DNA of 64,000 nucleotides from Exiguobacterium indicum HHS 31 (GCF_001939065.1 NZ_MPSZ01000001.1:682001-746000); one strand, 5' to 3'; positions 1-8,741 are shown, counted from the first letter of the stretch. Numbers and translations are program-made. Notes: generated by a model not told the origin, from the letters alone.

Positions 1-77
1 TTTATGCCAAAAAAACATAGAATATCCGGGATACAAAAGATGAACATTCATTTTTTTAGATATTACCTTAACATCTT

Positions 78-401
78 TCAAGGTCTAGAATCAGAATAAT
101 AAATCCATCTTCCTCCAGGTAATGCAATCGTATAATCAACATTTAATAAATGGTCTAGTATCGACTCACCTGGGTAACAATCATCAATCGTTAGAATATC
201 TAGTTTGTGAAGTAAATGGAGAAGTACTTGATGATCAGATTGTTTATTTCTATATAAAAAATCGAACAATTCATATTTATTTCGAAAAATGATGAATGTT
301 TCGTGGTCTTTTAAGTCCATGTTGAATGGAAATACAAATTCTATTAAATGACTGTACTCTTCTTTAGTCAATTGTTCATGTACAGGTTTGGTATCTACCA
401 T
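78..401 (-). CDS. Hypothetical protein, 107 aa
   Basis: I do not recognise the family. The product is a soluble, acidic protein without signal peptide or membrane segment, rich in His, Leu and Asp. The ATG at 401 has a good ribosome site (GAGGGA, five bases upstream), so it is probably translated. It lies 9 bp downstream of a decayed reading frame on the same strand (411-690). The arrangement 'broken larger gene followed by small acidic gene' would fit the immunity partner of a lost toxin, but nothing in the protein proves that. Local base composition is clearly more AT-rich than the rest of the window, which suggests recent acquisition. Confidence 0.6.
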   Translation of the reverse strand: MVDTKPVHEQLTKEEYSHLIEFVFPFNMDLKDHETFIIFRNKYELFDFLYRNKQSDHQVLLHLLHKLDILTIDDCYPGESILDHLLNVDYTIALPGGRWIYYSDSRP

Positions 402-410
402 GTTTATCCC

Positions 411-690
411 TCACTTTTTCGTTTTAATATGGCGTGATGAACGATTGATTGTGTCTATGCGATCATCTACATGATGAGTAACGATCTCTGGAACATTTCC
501 ATGAGCATGAGGATGTGAGTATACGAGTCAATTGAAAATTTTTGAACAACTCTAGGTCGTGTTTTTATCAAAAATCTCATTAACCGCATAATCATTTTGA
601 AACAGCTATGTATCTCTATCCCAATACTTCGTGATTGTTAAACCTATATAACGAACAAAAATTATAAATTCTCGTAATTAATTATTATAT
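411..690 (-). pseudogene. Decayed coding remnant upstream of the 107-aa gene
   Basis: Three reading frames on the minus strand give protein-like stretches that are broken by stops and frame changes: one reads FVRYIGLTITKYWDRDT, stop, LFQNDYAVNEIFDKNTT, stop (about 665-555); the last reads PHAHGNVPEIVTHHVDDRID and ends at a TGA at 411-413 with no start codon. Together they look like the C-terminal part of a lost gene that was co-transcribed with the 107-aa gene. The family is not recognised. The rest of 402-913 is very AT-rich and I see no other intact gene in it. Confidence 0.45.
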
Positions 691-842
691 TTTGTGGAGA
701 AAAAACGAATAAATGAAAAAAAGATTGAAGTCCATCACCATTCTATCCATAATGTGTCCACTAAAATCTAGACCATTAGATTAAACATTATTTCTTAATT
801 CGAGAATGAGTAAATGCTCAAGAAAAAAAATCACTTTAACAT

Positions 843-867
843 GTATTTAAAATATATGTTTGGGTAT
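843..867 (+). promoter_or_regulatory. Possible sigma-B-type promoter of the 24-aa peptide gene
   Basis: GGGTAT at 862-867 matches the general-stress sigma-B -10 element. The -35 region is weaker: GTATTT at 843-848 with a 13-bp spacer, or ATTTAA at 845-850 with 11 bp. It lies about 45 bp upstream of the start codon at 914. Assigned on the -10 match only. Confidence 0.35.
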
Positions 868-913
868 ATAAAGAGAGTATCACAGATTACACTTCAAAAG
901 GAGGACGAAAATC

Positions 914-988
914 ATGGTAGAAGGAAACAGCAACAAAATAAGTCGCAATAAAGCAGGTGGCAAAGCGAACACTAGAAAGCAAAAGTGA
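914..988 (+). CDS. Small basic peptide, 24 aa
   Basis: The reading frame encodes MVEGNSNKISRNKAGGKANT followed by RKQK. Start choice is supported by a strong ribosome site (AAAAGGAGG, spacing about 7). The peptide has seven Lys/Arg among 24 residues plus many Asn, Ser and Gly, no hydrophobic segment, so it should be soluble, disordered and nucleic-acid friendly. A sigma-B-like -10 (GGGTAT) sits just upstream, hinting at stress induction. It superficially resembles tiny stress or spore peptides, but no family can be named. It is far too short to be supported by length statistics; the ribosome site and promoter-like element are the main evidence. Confidence 0.5.
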   Translation: MVEGNSNKISRNKAGGKANTRKQK

Positions 989-1090
989 TTTGTCTACCGT
1001 TTAAGCTCAGTAACAATTATTCGCTGGCTTCCTTTTTTATTAGATAAGGAGTTTTATATGGTCAGTGTAATAAAAGAGAGGGGAACTAAC

Positions 1091-1483
1091 ATGAAATGGA
1101 ATCATACAAAATCAATTAGTGTCAAACTACCGATTCTCGTTATCGTATTTTATTTCGTACTGAGCGTAGGGTATGAAATACAGTGGTATCATTCGGTTTG
1201 GATTGCGCTTGTTGTAGGATTAGTTGCTTATATTCTCGGAGATTACATCATTTTAAGAAAGAGTGGGAATCTCGTTGCTACGATTGCGGATTTAGGTCTA
1301 ACGTTTCTTTTGACCTGGTTCTTTGTTGGAACAGTAAGGGATGAATTTGGTGGAGATTCGATTTGGATGTCACTTTATGTTGCACTGATCGTTGCTGTCG
1401 TCGAGTATTTCTATCATATCTGGCTATTAAAGTCATTTAGCCGAAAACATGAAACCATTAAAAATCGTTCCTATCGTACGTGA
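1091..1483 (+). CDS. DUF2512 (YndM-like) membrane protein
   Basis: 130-residue integral membrane protein of the DUF2512/YndM family, recognised by its four hydrophobic segments and the loop 'YILGDYIILRKSGNLVATIADLG' region (about residues 45-65), where this family carries a conserved GD-x-x-I and GN-x-VAT-x-AD signature. The function of the family is not known. An in-frame ATG exists 33 bp upstream (1058), but the ATG at 1091 follows a GAGAGGGG ribosome site and gives the normal MKWNHTK start, so I chose it. It stands alone between the small peptide gene and a convergent cyclase gene, with a hairpin terminator shared at 1534-1561. Confidence 0.8.
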   Translation: MKWNHTKSISVKLPILVIVFYFVLSVGYEIQWYHSVWIALVVGLVAYILGDYIILRKSGNLVATIADLGLTFLLTWFFVGTVRDEFGGDSIWMSLYVALIVAVVEYFYHIWLLKSFSRKHETIKNRSYRT

Positions 1484-1533
1484 TGTATATTCTTAAAATC
1501 ATTAATGTTCTAAAAAAATACGACACGAAGACA

Positions 1534-1561
1534 AGGCTGCCATTCTAATCGATGGCAGCCT
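1534..1561. terminator. Hairpin between convergent genes
   Basis: GGCTGCCAT (1535-1543) pairs with ATGGCAGCC (1552-1560), 8-base loop. It separates the YndM-like gene from the convergent cyclase gene. T-rich sequence follows on the minus side, so it may act in both directions. Confidence 0.6.
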
Positions 1562-1603
1562 AACTTACGGATTATTTTACGAAGAAAATGAAATATAGCA
1601 TGA

Positions 1604-3490
1604 TTAACTCGGCATATGTTGCAGTTCATTATAAAGAATGTAGCTTCCTGAAGGAATGTCTTTCGCACGATACATGGCGAGATCTGCGTGCTGTAGCATC
1701 TCGAGCATACTCGAGGCATCCGTCGGATAGCAGGAGATACCGATGCTTGGCGGACATGAAATCATATGATTGGCAATCTCATAAGGTGCTTGTAACGTGC
1801 TCAACAACTGATTTGCAATACGATGAAGTTGTTCGTATGATTTAACATTCTTTAAAAGTAATGTAAATTCATCACCGCCTTGCCGTGCCATCATGTCAAA
1901 ATCCGCATCGAATGATTGTAGTCTTCTAGCGACCGCTTTCAATAATTGGTCACCGACATCGTGTCCCAGAGTATCGTTGACTGCTTTGAATTGATTTAAG
2001 TCCATGAAAAATAAAGACACATTTGATGGAGGATGAAAAGAATCACTTTTAATGAGCTTTAACAGGCGTTCTTCGAACGCAAGGCGATTGAATAATCCTG
2101 TCAACGCATCATGATAGGCAAGGTATTGAATACGTTGTTCATTTCGCTTTATTTCAGTCACATCCTTACCGATACCGAAGATTCCAACAATTTCGTTTTG
2201 GACGATGATTGGAACATTGGTGATGTTCATATACATACTGGAACCGAATGCATTTTCAACAACGGTCTCATAACTTCGGGGCATACCTTTAAATACTTCC
2301 TTTAGTTCTTCTGCGACCGTCATCCGATGTGTATCTTTGACATAGCGAAGGCTATTTTGACCCATCAAGTCGGTCTTAGAGACGCCGAGAAGATCGCTAC
2401 AGGCAGTATTCGCACTATCAAATTGACCTTTAAGGTCAGTTGAGTACACTGGATCTGGATGATATTCGAACAAGGATTTATACCGTTCTTCACTTAATTC
2501 AAGCGTTTGTGCTTGATCGTAGTAGCGCCGGACTAACTTATGATTCTCGACAATGATTAAGACTTGCCGAGTGATGACGAGTAAAATGGAGAGTCCTGAA
2601 CCCACTGTCACGATATCGAAACTACGCGAGTGAAAACCCATGAAGACGAACAGAATCAAGACTCCTCCATAAGGCGTGAGCATTTGAAAAATATTTAACT
2701 TTTCAGGATGAGTTGTTGACGTTGTACATATAGTATTTGGCTGATGTTGAAGACCTGCAAAAGCTAAAACGATCATTGCTATGATGAACAGAGGGTCAAT
2801 TAAACTACCTGAGATGTATGTGTCTTGAGCAATCAAATACAAGTAAACAGAGTCAGCGATTGCTTGTATCGTGACGGCTGCGATAATGAGATACATAGAT
2901 AAACTTTTATCCTTACTCGTAAGGTTAAAGAATAAAAAGGAAGCGGCGACTAACATGCCCAAGTCTCCTAAAGGGTAGATTAGGGAGACAATGAGAGCAT
3001 TCATGGTTGCCGCACTCGTATCCAAAATAGGCTCGATTAAAAAGTGCCAAGAGAAGGTACTCGCAACGACTAGAATGATTAGGACATCAAATAAAAATGA
3101 AATGCGTTGCTGTATAGCTGCATCCTTCAAAATTTTGTGAATCAGAGCGTAAAGCAGGAAGATAACTTGTAGAATGTAAAACACGTCTGGCCATCCTGGA
3201 AACGCCACGTTTTTGTGAAAAATATTCTCTGTGAAAAACCAAATCAATTCGGCGATTAAATAACAAAAGGTGCCGAAAGTGATAAGTAACCAGAACTTAC
3301 GATCATTTGAATCAGCCCATTTGATAGCAATCCTCAAGTAGAGAAGGGCGATCAACAATCCTGCAATTGAAAAAATATTTCCCCCTAGTGCTTCAAGAAA
3401 TTGAGAATCAGAAAAAGTGACAATCCATCCATAATAGCCTAAAGCATAAAGTAGAATGATGAGGATAAAGCTTTTAGGTTGTTTAAACAT
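1604..3490 (-). CDS. Membrane-bound PAS-GGDEF diguanylate cyclase
   Basis: 628 residues. Roughly residues 1-315 hold nine or ten membrane helices forming a sensor module; about 335-455 is a PAS domain (SEERYKSLFEYHPDPVYSTD start); about 460-620 is the GGDEF domain. The signature is intact (RQGGDEFTLL) with the LTGLFNR entry motif, so synthesis of c-di-GMP from two GTP is expected. The inhibitory RxxD site five residues before GGDEF is absent (ADFD in its place), so product feedback is probably missing. ATG at 3490 has an AAGGAG ribosome site about 12 bases away. The next gene upstream encodes a phosphodiesterase with a similar membrane half. Confidence 0.9.
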   Translation of the reverse strand: MFKQPKSFILIILLYALGYYGWIVTFSDSQFLEALGGNIFSIAGLLIALLYLRIAIKWADSNDRKFWLLITFGTFCYLIAELIWFFTENIFHKNVAFPGWPDVFYILQVIFLLYALIHKILKDAAIQQRISFLFDVLIILVVASTFSWHFLIEPILDTSAATMNALIVSLIYPLGDLGMLVAASFLFFNLTSKDKSLSMYLIIAAVTIQAIADSVYLYLIAQDTYISGSLIDPLFIIAMIVLAFAGLQHQPNTICTTSTTHPEKLNIFQMLTPYGGVLILFVFMGFHSRSFDIVTVGSGLSILLVITRQVLIIVENHKLVRRYYDQAQTLELSEERYKSLFEYHPDPVYSTDLKGQFDSANTACSDLLGVSKTDLMGQNSLRYVKDTHRMTVAEELKEVFKGMPRSYETVVENAFGSSMYMNITNVPIIVQNEIVGIFGIGKDVTEIKRNEQRIQYLAYHDALTGLFNRLAFEERLLKLIKSDSFHPPSNVSLFFMDLNQFKAVNDTLGHDVGDQLLKAVARRLQSFDADFDMMARQGGDEFTLLLKNVKSYEQLHRIANQLLSTLQAPYEIANHMISCPPSIGISCYPTDASSMLEMLQHADLAMYRAKDIPSGSYILYNELQHMPS

Positions 3491-3647
3491 GCTAATCTTA
3501 TACTCCTTCTTATCATATTCACTTAGTATACAATGAGCTTATTTTTTGAAAAGAATTTGTTTATAAAACAGGTCTATACTGGTTTATCAGCAGAGCATCT
3601 TAAAATTATTCCTTAAGATCAAGATAGAAAAATAAATCGCCATCATA

Positions 3648-3694
3648 AAGTGCATGACATAAACGATCAAACGTCATCTACGGCATGCACTTTA
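3648..3694. terminator. Long hairpin after the GGDEF-EAL gene
   Basis: AAAGTGCATG (3648-3657) pairs with CATGCACTTT (3685-3694) across a long loop. It lies just past the stop of the minus-strand GGDEF-EAL gene. There is no immediate T-run on the minus strand, so termination is only tentative. Confidence 0.4.
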
Positions 3695-3700
3695 AAATTT

Positions 3701-5968
3701 TTAGAGAGATGTGGTCTTCAAAACATCTTGTGTTTGAAGCAATGTAACAAATGCGTCAAAATCGATTGGACGAGAGAATAAGTAACCTTGACCGATCGTA
3801 CATCCGTAAGAAGTAAGAACCTCTTTTTGTTCAATCGTTTCGATTCCTTCCGCTACGACGGTTAAATTAAGATTCAAGCCGAGCTCGATGATCGTCTTGA
3901 CCATAGGCGATTTTTGATTAGAAGTCAGGCGATCGATAAATGACTTATCGATTTTCAATGTATCAATCGGAAGTTGCTCGAGTACATTCAAGGACGAATA
4001 CCCTGTTCCAAAGTCATCGATGGATGTTTTAATCTGCGAGGTCTTCAAACATTGCAAAATCGAAACGCTCTCTTTGATGTTTTGAACAATGCTCTCTGTA
4101 ATCTCAAGCTCGAGCCATTGCGAGTCAAGAGATGTCTCCTCGAGAATCTCGATGACACGCCGGCAGAAGTTTGGACTCTGAAATTGAAGAACAGAAACGT
4201 TGACCGATAGAAGTAAGGGTTCGAATCCTAAAAGCTGAAGTTGTTTACTTTGGTAAGTCGCAGTGAATAGGACCCACTCTCCGATTTCATTGATCAGACC
4301 TGCTTCTTCAGCGATTGGAATGAACTCAGCTGGTGAAATCCATCCGAACTTTGGATGATGCCAACGGAGCAATGCTTCCATACCAACGATTCTCCCAGAA
4401 CGAAGATTGACTTTAGGTTGATAGTAGACGCTCAATTGATGCTCACGTATCGCATTTCGTAAATAGGATTCAATTTCAAGCTTTCGTACTAAGTTGGATT
4501 GAAGTTCAGTTCCATAGTAAACAAATGCGTAATTTCCATTCTGTTTAGCTTGATAAAGAGCTTCAGCTGTATGAGCCTGTATTTCTTCGATCGTCAAACT
4601 TTGGTCAGGAAATACACTGACACCACCATGCGCTACAATATTCAATTCTAGCTCCTTCAAACGGATAGGAGCTGCAAGATGAATAAGTATCTTTTCATTC
4701 ACAACAGTGATATTAGATCTCTCTGTTTTCAGAAGCACAATCATAAACTCATCTTCACTGTACCGATACATTTTAAAATTCTCTTTCAATACATGTTTTA
4801 AGCGGAAAGATACTTCTTTCATGATCTGTTCTCCAACATGATGCCCGAAAATATCTGTGTACATCCGCACTCGTTCTACTTGAAGCAATATGAAGGCAAG
4901 CGGTGCGTGTTCATCTTTGAGGCTATTTTTGGTGTCTTGTAAAAATGATGCACGATTACCTAAGCTCGTTAATGGATCGATATATGCGATTTGGTTTAAT
5001 TCAGCTAATAATTCACTATTTTTCATGACAGTAAAAGCTTGTCTAATGATGATAAGAAAAAAAATCATGATCCATCCTGTACTTAAGGCATTTAAATTCC
5101 AGGCATAACTTTGCATCATTAGGATGGAGAGGATCAAGATGCTCGAATAAGGAAAGATAAATTCTTTTTTGGTTGAGACATTAAGAGCAAATGGATCAAT
5201 CATACTTTCTTGTTTAGGCTCTTTTTCATGATATCGAGCGGTGTAACCGATAAATAGTAATGCGATAGTCCAAATCAAATCGACACTGCCACCTGATATA
5301 TAGCTATTCTTAATTGTAAATTGTGCAAAAGTGATATCTCCGATGACTTGTAAAAATAAACCGATGATGAGATAAGTCAAATATGCATTTCGTTTGTTGA
5401 ATAGAATTAAATAATAAAGCGTGATGATAAAAAAAAGAATTCCTAAATCGGCAATTTGGAAAAGAAACGTGTGGGCGATGTACCACAAAGACTGCTGATT
5501 AATCTGATAAAGCGGATAAAGCAGGTAATGATAACTAATTGAAGTCGCGGCTATCATATAAATCATTGTATTAAAGAAGAATGCCGAGTTTGAAAATTTT
5601 CTCGTTTGATTCATAAGTTGATTTAACAGGGCAGCAAAGTAAAAAAAGTAAGAGCAGACCCAAGTTAAAGATGATAAGTCCGGTGTATTTATGACATGAT
5701 TCGTAACAAGTAAGATGATCCAAACAAGTGTGCCAAAGGCAGAAAAACTCGTTCCAAGACCTAAAAACATCCAAAAACGTCTAGCGGATTCATTCTTGAG
5801 ATAACTTTTTATGATCCAACTCGTACTTAAAATACCGACGAACAACTGGACCGTGTTTAATAGAACCAATCGCATCCATTCAGATCCTTCAAAAAAATGG
5901 TTCCCATACCAAAACAATAAACCAATTCCGATGGACAGAAGGAAGGGATAACTTATAGTTGTACGCAA
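3701..5968 (-). CDS. Membrane-bound GGDEF-EAL c-di-GMP phosphodiesterase
   Basis: 755 residues: about 1-320 membrane helices, about 330-490 a GGDEF domain, about 500-745 an EAL domain. The cyclase signature is degenerate (SEDEF instead of GGDEF), so this half is unlikely to make c-di-GMP and may bind GTP as a regulator. The EAL half keeps the catalytic set: MEALLRW, EITES, DDFGTGYSSL, LKIDKSFI and VAEGIET. The expected activity is hydrolysis of c-di-GMP to pGpG. The gene is followed by a cyclase gene on the same strand about 210 bp away whose membrane half has the same layout, which suggests an opposing enzyme pair sensing similar cues. Confidence 0.9.
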   Translation of the reverse strand: MRTTISYPFLLSIGIGLLFWYGNHFFEGSEWMRLVLLNTVQLFVGILSTSWIIKSYLKNESARRFWMFLGLGTSFSAFGTLVWIILLVTNHVINTPDLSSLTWVCSYFFYFAALLNQLMNQTRKFSNSAFFFNTMIYMIAATSISYHYLLYPLYQINQQSLWYIAHTFLFQIADLGILFFIITLYYLILFNKRNAYLTYLIIGLFLQVIGDITFAQFTIKNSYISGGSVDLIWTIALLFIGYTARYHEKEPKQESMIDPFALNVSTKKEFIFPYSSILILSILMMQSYAWNLNALSTGWIMIFFLIIIRQAFTVMKNSELLAELNQIAYIDPLTSLGNRASFLQDTKNSLKDEHAPLAFILLQVERVRMYTDIFGHHVGEQIMKEVSFRLKHVLKENFKMYRYSEDEFMIVLLKTERSNITVVNEKILIHLAAPIRLKELELNIVAHGGVSVFPDQSLTIEEIQAHTAEALYQAKQNGNYAFVYYGTELQSNLVRKLEIESYLRNAIREHQLSVYYQPKVNLRSGRIVGMEALLRWHHPKFGWISPAEFIPIAEEAGLINEIGEWVLFTATYQSKQLQLLGFEPLLLSVNVSVLQFQSPNFCRRVIEILEETSLDSQWLELEITESIVQNIKESVSILQCLKTSQIKTSIDDFGTGYSSLNVLEQLPIDTLKIDKSFIDRLTSNQKSPMVKTIIELGLNLNLTVVAEGIETIEQKEVLTSYGCTIGQGYLFSRPIDFDAFVTLLQTQDVLKTTSL

Positions 5969-6088
5969 TTTTTTTCCTCCCTTATGTTTAAATAGCTTTC
6001 AAATAAGTATCGGATATATTAGATTTATATTTAACGTAATGTTCTGATGTCATTTGGATTTAAAAAAATCGCTACTATTACGTCATCG

Positions 6089-6142
6089 AACTAAAATAAG
6101 CCTAGATCTCTCAATTGAGTAGATCTAAGCTTATTTTTAGTT
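6089..6142 (-). terminator. Strong terminator of the envelope operon
   Basis: A long inverted repeat: arm 6089-6109 (AACTAAAATAAGCCTAGATCT) pairs with arm 6121-6142 with one bulge, around a loop of about 11 bases. It lies directly downstream of the lipoprotein gene ending at 6195 on the minus strand. A/T-rich arm ends give T-runs on both strands. Confidence 0.8.
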
Positions 6143-6194
6143 CGTAAAGTATCGTGGTGTAAATGACCTAAAAGCTTTTTATCGTCATGTCCTT

Positions 6195-7370
6195 TTAATT
6201 TGAAGCTTTCAAGTGTAAAACATGATACGTCGTTTTCGTTCCATTCGTGATGCTATACGCTAGTACCCCATCATGATATAGAGGAAGGGATACCAACTCT
6301 TCGAAGTCCGTCAAAGGAGCGACGGTCTTCGCTTTTAAGTCCGCATACATCAACTGATTTATGCCTTCTCGGAAGACGATTTGTGTGTTCGAAAGGAATT
6401 GAATACCGTTAATCAACGTCTGGGCACTGGAAGCAGAATAGTTCAGCGTCTTTTGGTCTAGTCCGATGGGTTGGAATATGGCATCGCCTTCTGTGCCGAG
6501 AGCGAAATAGGTGCCACTACGACTGAAATCAATTAATCCGGATATCTCTTTTTTATAGGCACCATCCAGAGTCTCAAGCACACGGATATTCTGTCCGTTT
6601 TTATAGTGAGACGTGTATAAGGTCACGCCGTCATCGCTATCGCGGTGCTCGTACGTGAATAGTCCGTCTCGTGTTTTTCCTGTTGTTAAGATGAAGGATT
6701 GGAGTGGCGTGATCTTCCCGGTTTTTAACGAATACGTCTTGATCGTGGAGACCGTTTTTTGTGCAGTCGCCTCTTGCGTGATCCAGGACGCACGAGTTGA
6801 CGTGACATCGATTCTCGGAGGAGATGTATCGAAGCGACTTTCTCCAGTATCCAGCGTTGTTACCTGATTCGTCGTAATGTTTAGTTGACGAATCGACCAT
6901 TTCACACCTGTCTTTGTCGGCTGTTCTGTTTCGACCCATAGTAAAAACGCACCTGTACCCGTCATCATCGGGATTGCATTCTTCGTCGCATGGACGATTT
7001 TGTTGTGCTGTCGTTTCGTATCGTATGTATAGATGACACTTTTGTTTTCTTGTAGGTCAAAGTAGAAGATTTGGTTTTGATAGAAATACTGCGGATCAAT
7101 CGAGACACGGTGTTTGCTTAATAAGGAAGAAAGGTCGTACGTTTTCGTTTGACCTAACGTGACGCGCTCCATTTGCTTCTCTAATTCGATTGCTTGTTGA
7201 TTCTTGGAGTCGATCGTTGCTTTCTTCAAGGAAGTGTTTACTTGTTCAGGTGACGCGACATTTTTTTGTGCTACACGCGGTGTTGCTTGTTCTTCCATCA
7301 TGGTACAACCCGCTGTCGTCCAAACGATGGTCGAAAGACAAAAGACGGATGCGAATCGATGTAATTTCAT
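6195..7370 (-). CDS. Lipoprotein with probable beta-propeller fold
   Basis: 391 residues. The N-terminus is a lipoprotein signal peptide with lipobox TTAGC and modified Cys22, so the protein should be anchored on the outer face of the membrane. The remainder lacks helices and consists of repeated strands with 'Y-T-Y-D-T' and 'x-x-S-R-x-x-W' type turns, resembling TolB/WD-like beta-propellers; this fold assignment is inference. It is the last gene of a four-gene minus-strand operon (8517 to 6195) with gaps of 18-37 bp. The partners are two small membrane proteins and a secreted QGSYCW-family protein. No catalytic motif is seen; the function is unknown. Confidence 0.7.
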   Translation of the reverse strand: MKLHRFASVFCLSTIVWTTAGCTMMEEQATPRVAQKNVASPEQVNTSLKKATIDSKNQQAIELEKQMERVTLGQTKTYDLSSLLSKHRVSIDPQYFYQNQIFYFDLQENKSVIYTYDTKRQHNKIVHATKNAIPMMTGTGAFLLWVETEQPTKTGVKWSIRQLNITTNQVTTLDTGESRFDTSPPRIDVTSTRASWITQEATAQKTVSTIKTYSLKTGKITPLQSFILTTGKTRDGLFTYEHRDSDDGVTLYTSHYKNGQNIRVLETLDGAYKKEISGLIDFSRSGTYFALGTEGDAIFQPIGLDQKTLNYSASSAQTLINGIQFLSNTQIVFREGINQLMYADLKAKTVAPLTDFEELVSLPLYHDGVLAYSITNGTKTTYHVLHLKASN

Positions 7371-7407
7371 ATAGGATAGCTCCTTTGAAGGTTTTCAGAA
7401 ATGTAGT

Positions 7408-7746
7408 TCATTGCTGTACCTCATGTGAAGAGAGGCTTGGACGACGGGTGTGAAGAAACACGAGATACCACCACTTTAATGTGTAGGCGAACAAGAAGAC
7501 ACACATCCATGCCCACGGTCGCAGTGTCGTCAATCCTTCGTAAAAATGTCTGAACTCTGTAATGTCAAGACGGTACAAAGAGTTCCAAATGAATAGTGCA
7601 TACAGGAAAAGCAACGCTACCACCGCTCGAATCGATGCTTTTCTCAAGGCTGGATGCTTGAACGCGACGAAGATTGCACTGATAAGCGTGATGAAAAAGA
7701 ATGCGTAGAATAATACCCACACCCACATATCATTGGTTGGTCCCAT
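7408..7746 (-). CDS. Small membrane protein, three helices
   Basis: 112 residues with three clear membrane helices (about 7-27, 37-56 and 76-95) and a short charged tail. No known domain is recognised. ATG at 7746 is preceded by GAGGAGG. It sits 18 bp downstream of another small membrane gene and 37 bp upstream of the lipoprotein gene, within a four-gene operon. Because the operon contains only membrane and surface proteins, a role in the cell envelope is likely, but that is contextual inference. Confidence 0.7.
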   Translation of the reverse strand: MGPTNDMWVWVLFYAFFFITLISAIFVAFKHPALRKASIRAVVALLFLYALFIWNSLYRLDITEFRHFYEGLTTLRPWAWMCVFLFAYTLKWWYLVFLHTRRPSLSSHEVQQ

Positions 7747-7764
7747 ATGTATTCTCCTCCTCAG

Positions 7765-8046
7765 TTAATCATGGATGCGTCTAGACGATCTTCTAAACAA
7801 AACAGAAAGAATGACATCAATCAGTAAGCCGATCAAGAACCAACTGATCAAGGTCAGGATGTAGATCAGAAAAAGCGGGACATGGATGGAATCTAGCCAT
7901 GTTCCAAGAAAGGATCGTGATTCAAGAAGCCAGAAAACAGGGCTCGTCAGAAACAACAAGATATTTTTGTCATCGTAGCCGAAGGCATTGAACAGACAGA
8001 CAACAAGTGAGAGCAAGGGTAGCCAGAGTCGAAAACCTTTACGCAT
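7765..8046 (-). CDS. Small membrane protein, 93 aa
   Basis: 93 residues with an N-terminal hydrophobic segment (about 7-25), a second near 30-40 and a long C-terminal helix (about 52-82) ending in an Arg-rich tail (FRRSSRRIHD). I do not recognise the family. ATG at 8046 has an AGGAGA ribosome site eleven bases upstream. It lies 33 bp after the QGSYCW-family gene and before the next membrane gene, all on the minus strand and probably co-transcribed. The Arg-rich tail predicts a cytoplasmic C-terminus. Confidence 0.65.
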   Translation of the reverse strand: MRKGFRLWLPLLSLVVCLFNAFGYDDKNILLFLTSPVFWLLESRSFLGTWLDSIHVPLFLIYILTLISWFLIGLLIDVILSVLFRRSSRRIHD

Positions 8047-8079
8047 TATTATTCATCTCCTGTTTGAGTGAGGTTGGTT

Positions 8080-8517
8080 TTATCGGACTTGAATTAAAAA
8101 GGCGGATAGACCGTCACCATGTTCGTTCCATCCGGCAACGACCTCATAGGTATACATACCTTGAGAAGAAGGTGCGATAAGAATGTCGTTTTTTAATGAA
8201 ACCTGTTCACTTTTCGTTTTCGAATCCCAACGTACGACTTCGAGCGAATCGGGTTTACGATTAAACGAGAGATGAATTTTGTCAGAGGGTGAGACGATGA
8301 CGGGTTTACTTTTTTCAGTCATGTGTAAAGCATCCACATAGATCATGTCCGCACATTGAGCGCTGAACAAACTGGACCAGCAATAAGAACCTTGGACAGT
8401 TGGAATCGCTTTACCGTTTACTTCGACGTTTGGATCATAGGGTTCAATTCGAAACGGTTCAAAATAGATGAAAAAAGCAATCATAGCGATTAAACAACTA
8501 ATCAAGATGTATTTCAG
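8080..8517 (-). CDS. Secreted/anchored QGSYCW-family protein, probable CTG start
   Basis: An N-terminal membrane anchor is followed by an extracellular beta-rich domain with the motif VNGKAIPTVQGSYCW and a second Cys (AQCAD), probably a disulfide. The same layout (EPFR, NGK-x-x-PTVQGSYCW, C-terminal G-x-Y-x-YE) occurs in the protein at 21134-21571, so the two are paralogues. The first in-frame TTG (8505) would remove the positive start of the anchor; a CTG at 8515-8517, ten bases after AAGGAGG, gives MKYILISC, matching the MKR start of the paralogue. I therefore prefer the CTG start. Function is unknown; it begins the four-gene envelope operon. Confidence 0.7.
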   Translation of the reverse strand: MKYILISCLIAMIAFFIYFEPFRIEPYDPNVEVNGKAIPTVQGSYCWSSLFSAQCADMIYVDALHMTEKSKPVIVSPSDKIHLSFNRKPDSLEVVRWDSKTKSEQVSLKNDILIAPSSQGMYTYEVVAGWNEHGDGLSAFLIQVR

Positions 8518-8670
8518 AATAGGAGCACCTCCTTAGAATCAGTATCGTAGAGTGGATCAGTCGGTTGTATCTAGCATATTTTTCCACAAGAAACAATTGA
8601 ATCCCTTCTCCTGGTGGATGGAGTTTCGGGATAGTCTGATATTATTGACTCATTCTTTAAATTAAAAGAA

Positions 8671-8713
8671 GGACAGTGGTTCATGAGCGAATTCGCTGAA
8701 CCTCTGTCCTTTT
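8671..8713 (-). terminator. Terminator of the EamA gene
   Basis: AAGGACAGTGGTTCA (8671-8685) pairs with TGAACCTCTGTCCTT (8699-8713) with one mismatch. On the minus strand a T-rich tail (TTCTTTTAATTT) follows. It lies just past the stop of the EamA transporter. Confidence 0.75.
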
Positions 8714-8741
8714 GATGGTCGACTATACAAACTGATTTGAT

